64,000 nt of DNA from an uncultured Coriobacteriaceae bacterium (GCA_944322305.1 CALUOP010000002.1:62001-126000), one strand, 5' to 3'; shown: positions 27,617 through 36,513, numbered from the stretch's first letter. Numbers and translations are program-made. Notes: generated by a model from the sequence alone, not told the origin.

Positions 27617-28984
27617 ATGCTTTCAGAACGGCTGCTCTCCAAAACCATCGGCCTCGGCGCCACGCGCCTCATGCGCTCCAAGCTCACGGCTGACACCAGC
27701 GTGCCCGCGCCAAAGCCGGGCCATGAGTACCTGCTGTACGTGCACGTTCCCTTCTGCGACGTGCTGTGCCCCTACTGCTCGTTTACGCGCTTCCCCTTCC
27801 AAGAGGAGACGGCGCGCCGCTACTTCAAGGCCCTGCGCCGCGAGCTCGAGATGATCCGCGACCTGGGCTACAAGCCCACCAGCGCCTACATCGGCGGCGG
27901 CACCCCCACCATCCTCATGGACGAGCTCGTGCGCACCGTCGACTACGTGCGCGAGCTGTTCCCCACCGTTGAGGAGATCTCCAGCGAGACCAACCCGCCG
28001 CACCTGGATCGCGAGCTTCTGGCGGGCCTCGCCGGCAAGGTGCAGCGCCTCTCGGTGGGCGTGCAGAGCTTTGACAACGCGTTGCTCAAGCGCATGGACC
28101 GCTTCAACAAGTACGGCAGCGCCGAGGAGATCGTCGAGCGCATCCAAAACGTGCACGACATGTTCGAGACGTTCAACGTCGACATGATCTTCAACTTCCC
28201 GGGCCAGACGGTCGGGATGATCGAGCGCGACATCGACATCTTCAAGACCACGGGCGCCAACCAGCTCACCTACTACCCGCTCATGGCCTCCCCGGGGTCT
28301 GAGAAGCTCATGCAGACCTGCTTCCACGGCCAGGTGGACTACCGCCTGGAGAAGGAGCTCTACCACGCCATCTTCGACAAGATGACCGCGTCGGCCGCGC
28401 AGGGCGGGGCGGGCTTCTACGCCACCGACATCTACACCTTCGCTGCCGACCCCGGCGCGATGATCGACGAGTATGTGGTGGACTACGGCGAGTACGTGGC
28501 GGCCGGCTGCGGCGGCTACAGCTTCCTGGGCGACGAGATCTACACCAACGACAGCTCGCTTGCCGGCTACATCCGCCGGGTGGAGGAGGGCACCATGAGC
28601 GTGGCCTCCAAGATCGACATGGGCCGCGCCAACGGCAAGCGCTACCGCATGGGCCGCGAGCTCTTCGGGCTGCGCTTGGACAACCGCGCCTGGGCGCGCG
28701 ACTTCGGCCGCCCCGTGCAGCGCGACCTCCCGGTGGAGTACGGCTACCTCAAGGCCAACGGCGCCTTCGCAACCGACAACGCCGACGAGCTCACCCTCAC
28801 GCGCGCGGGGCGCTATCTGGTGCTCGTGATGATGCGTCAGATCTTCATCGGCATGAACACCGAGCGCGACCGCCAGCGCACCCTGCTGCCGCCCGAGGAG
28901 CGCAAGATGTTCACCGACTCGGCCGAGCGCCAAGTGGCCGCCGCCCGCGCCGCAGACGCCTCGGAGGGCTATTACACCTACTAA
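27617..28984 (+). CDS. Coproporphyrinogen III oxidase-like radical SAM protein (HemN/HemW/ChuW type)
   Basis: A 455-residue radical SAM protein with 'YVHVPFCDVLCPYCSF' (CxxxCxxC cluster, with the extra Cys/Tyr pattern of the HemN/HemW group), 'AYIGGGTPTIL' and 'SVGVQSFDNALLKRMDR'. The C-terminal domain is HemN-like. Members include HemN, the haem chaperone HemW and anaerobic haem-degrading ChuW/HutW. Haem synthesis genes are not seen here, so HemN activity should not be assumed. A haem-related role would fit the multihaem cytochrome 3 kb downstream. ATG 27617 follows GGAGGAGG. Confidence 0.8.
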   Translation: MLSERLLSKTIGLGATRLMRSKLTADTSVPAPKPGHEYLLYVHVPFCDVLCPYCSFTRFPFQEETARRYFKALRRELEMIRDLGYKPTSAYIGGGTPTILMDELVRTVDYVRELFPTVEEISSETNPPHLDRELLAGLAGKVQRLSVGVQSFDNALLKRMDRFNKYGSAEEIVERIQNVHDMFETFNVDMIFNFPGQTVGMIERDIDIFKTTGANQLTYYPLMASPGSEKLMQTCFHGQVDYRLEKELYHAIFDKMTASAAQGGAGFYATDIYTFAADPGAMIDEYVVDYGEYVAAGCGGYSFLGDEIYTNDSSLAGYIRRVEEGTMSVASKIDMGRANGKRYRMGRELFGLRLDNRAWARDFGRPVQRDLPVEYGYLKANGAFATDNADELTLTRAGRYLVLVMMRQIFIGMNTERDRQRTLLPPEERKMFTDSAERQVAAARAADASEGYYTY

Positions 28985-29005
28985 CCCTACGGGAAAGGCA
29001 GCATT

Positions 29006-29095
29006 TGAGGGAGGGGATCCTGTGCGCTCCAGCACGCTAAAGCGCACGCTGGCACTTCTTGCCCTCAGATGACCTCATCCCCTCTAGGAGGGGAT
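29006..29095 (+). promoter_or_regulatory. Candidate switchable leader RNA ahead of the AOR operon
   Basis: Two identical octamers GAGGGGAT (29011-29018 and 29088-29095) can each pair with the single ATCCCCTC (29077-29084), giving mutually exclusive structures. Between them GTGCGCT/AGCGCAC (29022-29028 with 29041-29047) and CCAGC/GCTGG (29029-29033 with 29048-29052) could form an H-type pseudoknot. This layout resembles a riboswitch. A molybdenum/tungsten-cofactor riboswitch is the obvious known candidate but I could not confirm its consensus. Confidence 0.5.
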
Positions 29096-29181
29096 GCCCC
29101 GCCCTCTACAAGGTGTCCCAAAACCTTAAATTACCCATAACAAGGGGAAGGTCAAAGACCCCGCCAGGGCGAGAATAACCG

Positions 29182-29223
29182 TTGACGAAGTCTGTCCCGG
29201 CAATCGCCGCCGGGCGGCGTCAA
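29182..29223 (+). promoter_or_regulatory. Second hairpin in the AOR-operon leader
   Basis: Outer TTGACG/CGTCAA (29182-29187 with 29218-29223) encloses inner CCCGGC/GCCGGG (29196-29201 with 29209-29214). It lies about 60 bases before the ferredoxin-subunit start. Bases 29096-29181 hold an AT-rich stretch with a possible -10 (CATAAC). Confidence 0.45.
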
Positions 29224-29284
29224 AGCATAAGGCGACGCGCGTTCGGAGCGCTGCGCCGCATAGGTATCCGATAGGGAGGGAAAC

Positions 29285-30010
29285 ATGAAAGAGAACACCG
29301 CTTTGGAGCATGTCGGCTCCGGCGCGGATCGTCTCGACGCCTTCTTCACCCGCCGCGGGTTCGTGAAGGTGTCGGGCGCGTTCGTCGCCACGATGGCGGC
29401 GCTCGGGCTGCTGCCCGAGACGGCCGCTGCGGCGCCCACAAGCTCCAAGGGCAAGATTGACTACTACGCCACGCCCAGCCACGTGCTGAAGGTCAATCGC
29501 GCCCGCTGCACCGGTTGCCAGCGTTGCGAGATGAGCTGCACGCTCAAGAACGACGGCAACTCCCAGCCGGCTGCCGCCCGCCTGCACGTGCACGACGGCT
29601 ACAACTACGGCAAGGAGCTCGGCTCCGGCGACGGCATCTACTACTCCTGCGAGTGGACCATCCGCGCCTGCCACATGTGCACCACCGCCATGTGCCAGAC
29701 CGCCTGCCCGCACGGCGCCATCGTCACCGACGAGTCCACCGGCGTGCGCTCGGTCGACCCGGAGAAGTGCGTTGGCTGCGGCACCTGCGTGGCCGCCTGC
29801 CCGTACCACATGCCCGTGGTGAACTCCGTGACCCACAAGTCCACCAAGTGCATCGCGTGCGGCCGCTGCGCCGAGCAGTGCCCCAACGGCGCCATCGAGC
29901 TCATCGAGTGGGAGAACGTCAACCATTCCTCCGGCCCCACCCGCCAGGAGAATCCCGATCCGCTGATCAGCGAGTCGCAGGATTACGTCGGCGGCGGCAA
30001 GGTCGCTTAA
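29285..30010 (+). CDS. Tat-exported four-cluster ferredoxin subunit (YdhY-like)
   Basis: A 241-residue iron-sulfur protein. The N-terminal twin-arginine signal 'TRRGFVKVSGAFVATMAAL' ends in an 'AAAA' cleavage region. Four cluster motifs follow: 'CTGCQRCEMSC', 'CHMCTTAMCQTACP', 'CVGCGTCVAACP' and 'CIACGRCAEQCP'. It resembles the electron-transfer subunits of AOR-containing complexes (E. coli YdhY with YdhV). It should pass electrons between the AOR and the cytochrome encoded downstream, on the outer face of the membrane. ATG 29285 follows GGGAGGG; the next gene starts 24 bases after it. Confidence 0.88.
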   Translation: MKENTALEHVGSGADRLDAFFTRRGFVKVSGAFVATMAALGLLPETAAAAPTSSKGKIDYYATPSHVLKVNRARCTGCQRCEMSCTLKNDGNSQPAAARLHVHDGYNYGKELGSGDGIYYSCEWTIRACHMCTTAMCQTACPHGAIVTDESTGVRSVDPEKCVGCGTCVAACPYHMPVVNSVTHKSTKCIACGRCAEQCPNGAIELIEWENVNHSSGPTRQENPDPLISESQDYVGGGKVA

Positions 30011-30033
30011 CAGGAAAGTGAAGGAGTTTATCC

Positions 30034-32271
30034 ATGGCTGATAACGTCTCTTACGGTTGGGCGGGCTACATCGCGCGCGTCAACCTCACGAGCGGGGACA
30101 TCACCAAAGAGTCCGACGAGGAGATGCAGCAGGACTACATCGGTGGCATGGGCTTCGCCAACAAGATCATGTTCGACGAGGTGCCCGCCGGCACCAAGTG
30201 GGACGCCCCCGAGAACAAGGCCGTGCTGGCCGTTGGCCCGCTGACCGGCTCGGGCGTGCCGCTGGGCGGCCGCTCCACCTGGGCCACGCTCTCCACGTTC
30301 ACCAAGGACGACCTGATCGTCGACTGCCACTGCGGCGGCATGCTCGGCGCCCAGCTGAAGTACTCCGGCCATGACGGCCTCATCATCGAGGGCGAGTCGG
30401 AGACCCCGGTCTACATCCTCATCGACGACGACAAGATCTCCATCGAGGACGCTTCCGCCGTCTGGGGCAAGGGCACCCGCGAGACCACCGAGGCCCTGTG
30501 CAAGAAGCACGGCCTGGACTGCTGCGTGGCCGCCATCGGCCCGGCGGGCGAGAACCTCCTGCCGTACGCCTGCGTCATCAACACCCGCAGCCACTCCGCC
30601 GGCGCCGGCCTGGGCGCGGTTCTCGGCAAGAAGAAGGTCAAGGCCGTCGTGGTGCGCGGCACCAAGGGCGTCAACGTCGCTGACCCGCAGATGGTGGCCG
30701 ACCTCTCCGACTACATGATCGCCGAGGTCCTGGGCTCCAACAACAACCACGTGGTTCCGAGCACCCAGCAGTCTTGGGCCGAGTACTACGACAAGGGCTC
30801 CCGCTGGACGGCTCGCAAGGGCCTGTACTGGGCGGCTGCCGAGGGCGGCCCCATCGAGACCGGCGAGCCCAAGCCCGGCGAGCCCAACACCATGGGCTAC
30901 CGCTGCATGAAGTCCACCAAGGACATGGGCCCGGAGGCCGAGAAGTACACCGTCAAGATGGCCGGCTGCCACGGCTGCCCGGTGCGCTGCTACGCCAACG
31001 TCCAGGTTCCCAAGGTCAAGGAGATCACCGGTTACTCCTCCTCGGGCAACACCTGCGTGCCCAACTTCCCGGTGACGAGCTACTTCACCACCATCCAGCC
31101 CATCGAGGGCATGACCGACGACGAGGGCACCCTGACCGACCAGTCCGTGGTCTACAACCAGGTTGTCTCCGCCACGGTTGACGACCTGGGCCTGTGGTGC
31201 AACTATGCGCAGCTCTACCGCGACCTCGCCCACACCTACAAGGAGGGCATCCTCGAGCGCGAGCTGGGCGACGAGTTCGCCGCCTACGACTGGGACGGCC
31301 TGCTCGCCGGCACCAACCCGGCTGCGTGGGTTGACATCCTGAAGGACATCGCCTTCAACCAGAAGAAGATCTCCCGCCTCGGCTACGGCCCGTTGGTCTG
31401 GACCAAGGAGTGGAACGACGCCGCGTGGTACGACAACGCCAAGTCCTGTCTGATCAACTACCGCGGCTGGCCCGTGCACCACGCCATCGAGTGCTTCGGC
31501 CAGGTTGGCGGCCTGTACAACATGATGTTCAACCGCGACGACATGATCCACTCCGCGGTGAACTTCCAGGGTTGCGGCCTGCCGATCGACCTGAAGAAGG
31601 AGATGGCCAAGGAGATGTGGGGCGGCGAGGACGCGTGCGACCCCGACAAGGCCTACACCCCCATCAACGACGCCAAGATCGAGTTCGCTTGGTGGAGCAT
31701 CGTCACCGACGTGCTGCATGACTCCCTCACCCTGTGCAACTGGGTGTGGCCGATGGCCATGGCCCCCGAGAAGGCCCGCGACTACCGCGGCGACCTGGAC
31801 CTCGAGGCGCAGTTCTACACCGCCGTCACCGGCGTCGAGGTGACCACCGACGACCTGTACAAGGCTGCCGAGCGCATCATGACCCTGCAGCGCGGCTACT
31901 CCTCGCTGGGCATGACCGACGCCGAGGGCAACATGGGCTGCAACGACTTCCGCAACGTCCACGACGTCATCACCGAGTGGGTGTTCGAGAAGGATCCCGA
32001 TCTCAAAGCGTTCGAGAAGGGCACCGACAAGATGGACCGGGACGACTGGCAGAAGGCGCTGGGCATGCTCTACAAGCGCTTCGGCTGGGACGAGGAGCTG
32101 GGCTGCCCGACCAAGCAGTGTCTGGACGACCTGGGCCTGGACGACCTCGAGAGCCAGCTCGACGAGGCCGGCCTGCTCGTGGACGGTGGCACGCCCTACG
32201 ACGAGCGCACCCGCACCTACGCCGGCGTGCTCGCCGACTACTGCGGCAACAACCCCGCTTTGGCTCAGTAA
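30034..32271 (+). CDS. Aldehyde:ferredoxin oxidoreductase-family tungsten/molybdenum enzyme
   Basis: A 745-residue AOR-family protein, longer than the roughly 600-residue archaeal enzymes and closer to YdhV. N-terminal pterin-binding features include 'YIGGMGFANKIMFDEV', 'AVGPLTGSGVPLGGRS' and 'NTRSHSAGAGLGAVLGKKK'. The [4Fe-4S] ligands are in 'CHGCPVRC' (Cys312, 315 and 319) with the fourth in 'SLTLCNW' (Cys568). It oxidises aldehydes, or reduces an acid or another oxo compound, at a W- or Mo-bispterin site; the substrate is not deducible. It has no signal peptide although its partner ferredoxin has a Tat signal, so it may be carried across the membrane as a folded complex. ATG 30034 follows AAGGAG. 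Confidence 0.92.
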   Translation: MADNVSYGWAGYIARVNLTSGDITKESDEEMQQDYIGGMGFANKIMFDEVPAGTKWDAPENKAVLAVGPLTGSGVPLGGRSTWATLSTFTKDDLIVDCHCGGMLGAQLKYSGHDGLIIEGESETPVYILIDDDKISIEDASAVWGKGTRETTEALCKKHGLDCCVAAIGPAGENLLPYACVINTRSHSAGAGLGAVLGKKKVKAVVVRGTKGVNVADPQMVADLSDYMIAEVLGSNNNHVVPSTQQSWAEYYDKGSRWTARKGLYWAAAEGGPIETGEPKPGEPNTMGYRCMKSTKDMGPEAEKYTVKMAGCHGCPVRCYANVQVPKVKEITGYSSSGNTCVPNFPVTSYFTTIQPIEGMTDDEGTLTDQSVVYNQVVSATVDDLGLWCNYAQLYRDLAHTYKEGILERELGDEFAAYDWDGLLAGTNPAAWVDILKDIAFNQKKISRLGYGPLVWTKEWNDAAWYDNAKSCLINYRGWPVHHAIECFGQVGGLYNMMFNRDDMIHSAVNFQGCGLPIDLKKEMAKEMWGGEDACDPDKAYTPINDAKIEFAWWSIVTDVLHDSLTLCNWVWPMAMAPEKARDYRGDLDLEAQFYTAVTGVEVTTDDLYKAAERIMTLQRGYSSLGMTDAEGNMGCNDFRNVHDVITEWVFEKDPDLKAFEKGTDKMDRDDWQKALGMLYKRFGWDEELGCPTKQCLDDLGLDDLESQLDEAGLLVDGGTPYDERTRTYAGVLADYCGNNPALAQ

Positions 32272-32289
32272 ATCTGAAAGGAGTGAACC

Positions 32290-32940
32290 ATGGCTGACGA
32301 AATCAAGGAGACCCCTAAGCGCAAGGTCAAGCGCCTGCCCATCATCATCGCCGTGGTGGTCGTGGTCGCCGTTATCGGCGTGGCCGGCTGGGCCTGGCAC
32401 GCGACCCCCGAGTGCTGCGACACCATCTGCCACAGCACCATGGGCAAGTACTACGACTCGTTCGTGAACGACGCTGACTCGCTGGCGTACAAGCACGCGA
32501 GCGCGGTCAACAACCAGTGCCTCGGTTGCCACGAGGCCACCCTGCCCCAGATGGTGCACGAGGTTCAGGTGCAGCTCTCCGGCAGCTACTCCGAGCCGTT
32601 CGAGAAGGTCACCTTCTCCAACGACTTCTGCCTCCAGAGCGGTTGCCACCTGGGCGCCGGCGTGATGCCGGGCGCCACCGAGTCCTCCACCAAGGACTGG
32701 GGCTTCGACCCGCACAGCACCTATCACGGCGGCGTGACGCAGCAGTGCAACTCCTGCCACCGCTTCCATGACCAGAGCGTGCTTACCTGCACGGGCTGCC
32801 ACCAGATCGGCGCCTACGCGGGCGAGGGCGACGTGCCCGAGGGTTGGACCGACACCGCTGAGGTTGACGGCACCATGACCTACTTGCCCAAGGGCTGGAC
32901 GGTTCCGCAGCAGTTCGAGGCCACGACCACGGCCGAGTAA
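32290..32940 (+). CDS. Membrane-anchored five-haem cytochrome c (NapC/NrfH-like)
   Basis: A 216-residue protein with a positively charged N-terminus, one helix (about 17-36) and an external haem domain. Haem motifs: CX4CH at Cys42-His48 ('CCDTICH'), CX2CH at 77-81 ('CLGCH'), CX4CH at 114-120 ('CLQSGCH'), CX2CH at 153-157 ('CNSCH') and CX2CH at 167-171 ('CTGCH'). It likely links the membrane quinol pool to the exported ferredoxin/AOR pair. ATG 32290 follows AAAGGAG, 18 bases after the AOR stop; last gene of the operon. Confidence 0.85.
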   Translation: MADEIKETPKRKVKRLPIIIAVVVVVAVIGVAGWAWHATPECCDTICHSTMGKYYDSFVNDADSLAYKHASAVNNQCLGCHEATLPQMVHEVQVQLSGSYSEPFEKVTFSNDFCLQSGCHLGAGVMPGATESSTKDWGFDPHSTYHGGVTQQCNSCHRFHDQSVLTCTGCHQIGAYAGEGDVPEGWTDTAEVDGTMTYLPKGWTVPQQFEATTTAE

Positions 32941-32961
32941 CACACGCGGCATCTTGTGCGC

Positions 32962-32995
32962 AAGGCGGCTCCTCATCCGAGGGGCCGCCTTTTTT
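32962..32995 (+). terminator. Terminator of the AOR operon
   Basis: AAGGCGGC (32962-32969) pairs with GCCGCCTT (32984-32991), with further inner pairing (TCCTC/GAGG), and a T6 run ends at 32995. The following 32996-33290 contains no gene; its last 70 bases become AT-rich (TATAAT at 33280). Confidence 0.9.
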
Positions 32996-33292
32996 CATGG
33001 CGAGCTGGCCGATCGGTCTGACCGGTAGGATGCGCAGGGTGAGCCATGGAGCACGCCGGCTGGCTGGGCTGTGGGTCGCGTCGCGGGATGTGGCGGCTGG
33101 CTGGGTCGCGGCAGGCGGCACGCGCGAACCGGGCGCGCAGCGCGGAGGCGGGTTGAGCGGCCGGGTCGGGACGGATGCGAGCCCAGAAGCGGCTGAGCGG
33201 TGCGGGGATAGCGGCAGCCTTGTTTGAATTCTTGTAAAAAACGCTTGATCATTGCGATAACGCACAAGTTCGCGCCAAATATAATAGAAGTA

Positions 33293-33355
33293 TTACCATT
33301 CTTTACCGAGCGATTACCGCTGCGTTACCGGAGCGGGTTCTTCCCTTCCTATAAC
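33293..33355 (+). promoter_or_regulatory. Pho-box-like operator and -10 of the phosphatase gene
   Basis: TTACC recurs at 33293, 33303, 33314 and 33325 (steps of 10, 11 and 11), mostly as [A/G/T]TTACCG. A -10-like TATAAC lies at 33350-33355 with no good -35. Eleven-base direct repeats replacing the -35 are the known layout of PhoB/PhoP-activated promoters, and the gene downstream encodes a secreted phosphatase-type protein. Confidence 0.6.
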
Positions 33356-33415
33356 AGAGGTGTTTGGCTCTCGAAAGCGCAGGGCCAGCGCGTACTCCGA
33401 CGAGAGAGGGGAAGC

Positions 33416-36400
33416 ATGAGAAAACCCAGACCATGGGCCAAGGCCGCATACCTGGCAGCGATCTTGCTGTGCGCCGTATGCGTAGCCTTGGGCCAAACCA
33501 ACTTCGCCTACGCAGCTAACGAGGCGGCCGACGACGCCGTTTCGCTTGCTGCGGATGCGGAAAACGAAACCGACGGCGCAGCGGGAGCCGATCCGGCCGC
33601 AGGCATCGAGATCGACCGCGTGTCGCTCGAGATCGGGGCGACCGAGTCCCAGCGCAACTTCAACTGGCAGGCAACCTCCGACGCGCCCGAGCAGGTGCAG
33701 GTTGCGGTTATACCCGAGGGCTGGCAGCAGGGCGACGCCTTCCCGGCTGACGCCAAGACCGTTGACGCGGCCGGTCCCGTGACCAACGAGGCCAACGCCG
33801 ACCGCGCCGGCTGGTACGCCTTCCGCGCCACGGTGGACGGTCTTTCCGCCAACACGTCCTACCTCTACCGCGTCGGCTCCGACGCGCAGTGGTCGGATAC
33901 CTACGCCTTCACCACCGGCGATTTCGGTGACGGTTCGAGCTTCAGCTTCATGTTTGCCGGCGATCCCCAGATCGGCGCGGGCGAGGCTGAGAACGACACC
34001 GAAGGCTGGACCAACACGCTGAACACGATGAATGCGGCATTTCCTGACACTGACTTCCTCATCAGCGCGGGCGACCAGATCAACGCGCACACCGGCACTG
34101 AGGACGAGCAGGAGTACGCAGGATACTTCGCCCCTGACGTCCTGCACTCCCTGACGCTCGCCACCAACGTGGGCAACCACGAGACGTATGCGGGCAACCA
34201 GCACTACAGCTACAACTTCAACATGCCGAACGAGTCCGAGCTGGGTGTGGTTGACTCCACCGGCGAGAACTCCGGCGATTACTGGTTCATGTACGACGGC
34301 GTGCTGTTCATGTCCCTGAACTCCAACGACATAAACACCTCCGAACACAAGGCCTTTATGGAGGATGCAATCGCCAAGAACCCGAACGCCACGTGGAAGA
34401 TCGTGACCTTCCACCACTCCGTGTACTCGGTGGCTGACCACACGCAGGACTCCGACATCCTCCAGCGCCGCAGCGACCTGCCGCCGGTCTTCTCCGATCT
34501 GGGCGTCGACGCGGTGCTCATGGGCCACGACCATGTGTACACGCGCACCTATATGATGCAGGGCACCACCCCGGTCATCCCCGAGGACGGCACGGTTCCC
34601 TCCGAGGTCACCGATCCCGCCAAGGGCGAGGTGCTCTACATCACGGCCAACTCGGCCTCCGGCTCCAAGTACTACGAGATTCAGGATCTTGCGCAGAACA
34701 CCTTCGCCGCGGTGAAGGATCAGAGCCACCGTCAGAACATGACGCGCGTGGAGGTTACCAAGGACTCCCTCACCTTCACTACCTACTTCACCGATGACGC
34801 CCAGGTGACCGATGCCGACGTGCTCGACACCTTCACCATCAAGCGCACCCAGGAGACCGAGCCCGAGCTCCCAGCTGCCGGCCAGATCGACCGCGTGTCG
34901 CTCGATATCGGCGCGACCGAGTCCCAGCGCAACTTCAACTGGCAGGCGACCTCCGACGCACCCGGGCAGGTGCAGGTTGCCGTTGAGCCCGAGGGTTGGC
35001 AGCAGGGCGACGCCTTCCCGACTGGGGGCGTTACCACGGTGGACGCTGCCGATCCCGTGACCAACGAGGCCAACGCCGACCGCGCCGGCTGGTACACCTT
35101 CCGCGCCACGGTTGACGGGCTTGCGGCCAACACCTCCTACCTCTACCGCGTGGGCGACGGCACCACGTGGTCCGACACCTACGCGTTCTCTACGGGCAAC
35201 ATGGGCAAGGACGAGGCCTTCAGCTTCTTCTTCGCCGGCGACCCGCAGATCGGCGCCAGCGGCGATGCGGCGGCCGACACCGAAGGCTGGACCAACACGC
35301 TCAACAACGTGGAGCAGGCCTTCCCTGACACCGACTTCCTCATCAGCGCGGGCGACCAGATCAACGCCCACGATGCCGCCACCAGCGAGGAGGAGTACGC
35401 GGGCTACTTCGCGCCCGAGGTGCTGCACGGCATGACGCTCGCCACCAACGTGGGCAACCACGAGACCTACGCCGGCGACCAGCACTACACCTACAACTTC
35501 AACATGCCGAACCGTTCCGAGCTGGGCGTGGTCGACAGCACCGGCGACGCCTCCGGCGACTACTGGTTCACCTACAACGGCGTGCTGTTCCTGTCGCTCA
35601 ACTCCAACGATATGAACACGGGCGAGCACAAGGCGTTCATGGAAGACGCCATCGCCAAGAATCCCGACGCCACGTGGAAGATCGTGACCTTCCACCACTC
35701 CGTGTACTCGGTGGCCGACCACACGCAGGACTCCGACATCCTCCAGCGCCGCAGCGAGCTGCCGACGGTCTTCTCCGATCTGGGCGTCGACGCGGTGCTC
35801 ATGGGCCACGACCACGTGTACACGCGCACTTACCTCATGGACGGCACCACGCCCGTCATCCCTGATGACGGCACCGTGCCCAGCACGCTGACTGACCCCC
35901 AGAGCGGCGAGGTGCTCTACATCACCGCCAACTCGGCCTCCGGCTCCAAGTACTACGAGATCCAGAACCTCCCGCAGAACACGTGGGCGGCCGTGGCGGA
36001 TCAGAGCCATCGTCAGAACATGACCCGCGTCGAGGTCACCAAGGACGCGCTCACCTTCAGCACGTACTACACCGACAGCGAAACGCCCGAGCTGCTCGAC
36101 ACCGTGACCATCCAGCGCACCGACCAAGGCGGCCAGCAGGGTGACGATCAGAACCAGGGCCAGCAGGGCAACGAGGGCCAGAACCAGGGTCAGGATCAGA
36201 GCCAGCAGGGCGGCCAGCAGGGTTCCGGCCAGACCCAGGGAACCGGAACCGGGACGGGCGCCGCGACGACGAAGCCGGTGAGCGACTCCGCCAAGGGTTC
36301 CGCTAGCGCCGCGGGGAAGCTTCCCCAGACCGGCGACCCGTTCAACCCTGTGGCGGTTGCGGGCATCGCGGCTGTGGGGCTTGCTGTCGCAGCGGGCGGC

Positions 36401-36433
36401 GTGGCGCTGCGCGTTAAGCGCAACCGCCGCTAA
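33416..36433 (+). CDS. Cell-wall-anchored purple acid phosphatase-like protein, tandem duplicated
   Basis: A 1005-residue secreted protein with a signal peptide (about 1-36, 'AYLAAILLCAVCVALG'). Two near-identical units of about 425 residues follow (DNA 33611-34885 and 34886 to about 36127). Each has a purple-acid-phosphatase-type N-terminal beta domain and a calcineurin-like phosphoesterase core: 'FAGDPQIG', 'SAGDQIN', 'NVGNHET', 'FHHSVYS' and 'MGHDHVYTRTY'. A Gln/Gly-rich linker leads to the sorting signal 'LPQTGDP', a hydrophobic helix and 'RVKRNRR'. Both units keep all metal ligands, so both should be active, probably releasing phosphate from external organic phosphates. ATG 33416 follows GAGGGG. 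A Pho-box-like operator precedes it. Confidence 0.9.
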   Translation: MRKPRPWAKAAYLAAILLCAVCVALGQTNFAYAANEAADDAVSLAADAENETDGAAGADPAAGIEIDRVSLEIGATESQRNFNWQATSDAPEQVQVAVIPEGWQQGDAFPADAKTVDAAGPVTNEANADRAGWYAFRATVDGLSANTSYLYRVGSDAQWSDTYAFTTGDFGDGSSFSFMFAGDPQIGAGEAENDTEGWTNTLNTMNAAFPDTDFLISAGDQINAHTGTEDEQEYAGYFAPDVLHSLTLATNVGNHETYAGNQHYSYNFNMPNESELGVVDSTGENSGDYWFMYDGVLFMSLNSNDINTSEHKAFMEDAIAKNPNATWKIVTFHHSVYSVADHTQDSDILQRRSDLPPVFSDLGVDAVLMGHDHVYTRTYMMQGTTPVIPEDGTVPSEVTDPAKGEVLYITANSASGSKYYEIQDLAQNTFAAVKDQSHRQNMTRVEVTKDSLTFTTYFTDDAQVTDADVLDTFTIKRTQETEPELPAAGQIDRVSLDIGATESQRNFNWQATSDAPGQVQVAVEPEGWQQGDAFPTGGVTTVDAADPVTNEANADRAGWYTFRATVDGLAANTSYLYRVGDGTTWSDTYAFSTGNMGKDEAFSFFFAGDPQIGASGDAAADTEGWTNTLNNVEQAFPDTDFLISAGDQINAHDAATSEEEYAGYFAPEVLHGMTLATNVGNHETYAGDQHYTYNFNMPNRSELGVVDSTGDASGDYWFTYNGVLFLSLNSNDMNTGEHKAFMEDAIAKNPDATWKIVTFHHSVYSVADHTQDSDILQRRSELPTVFSDLGVDAVLMGHDHVYTRTYLMDGTTPVIPDDGTVPSTLTDPQSGEVLYITANSASGSKYYEIQNLPQNTWAAVADQSHRQNMTRVEVTKDALTFSTYYTDSETPELLDTVTIQRTDQGGQQGDDQNQGQQGNEGQNQGQDQSQQGGQQGSGQTQGTGTGTGAATTKPVSDSAKGSASAAGKLPQTGDPFNPVAVAGIAAVGLAVAAGGVALRVKRNRR

Positions 36434-36513
36434 CGGCTCAAAACGCTCAAGGAAGGCGATGACGTCGCAGCCTCTCGCTCAAGCGGCTGCCGCGCTCGCC
36501 ACAGAAAGACCGG

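Noticed and set aside
30028..32976. A 982-codon open frame antisense to the AOR and cytochrome genes
   Set aside because: It mirrors highly biased GC-rich codons on the other strand, has no domain motifs, and covers two well-supported genes.
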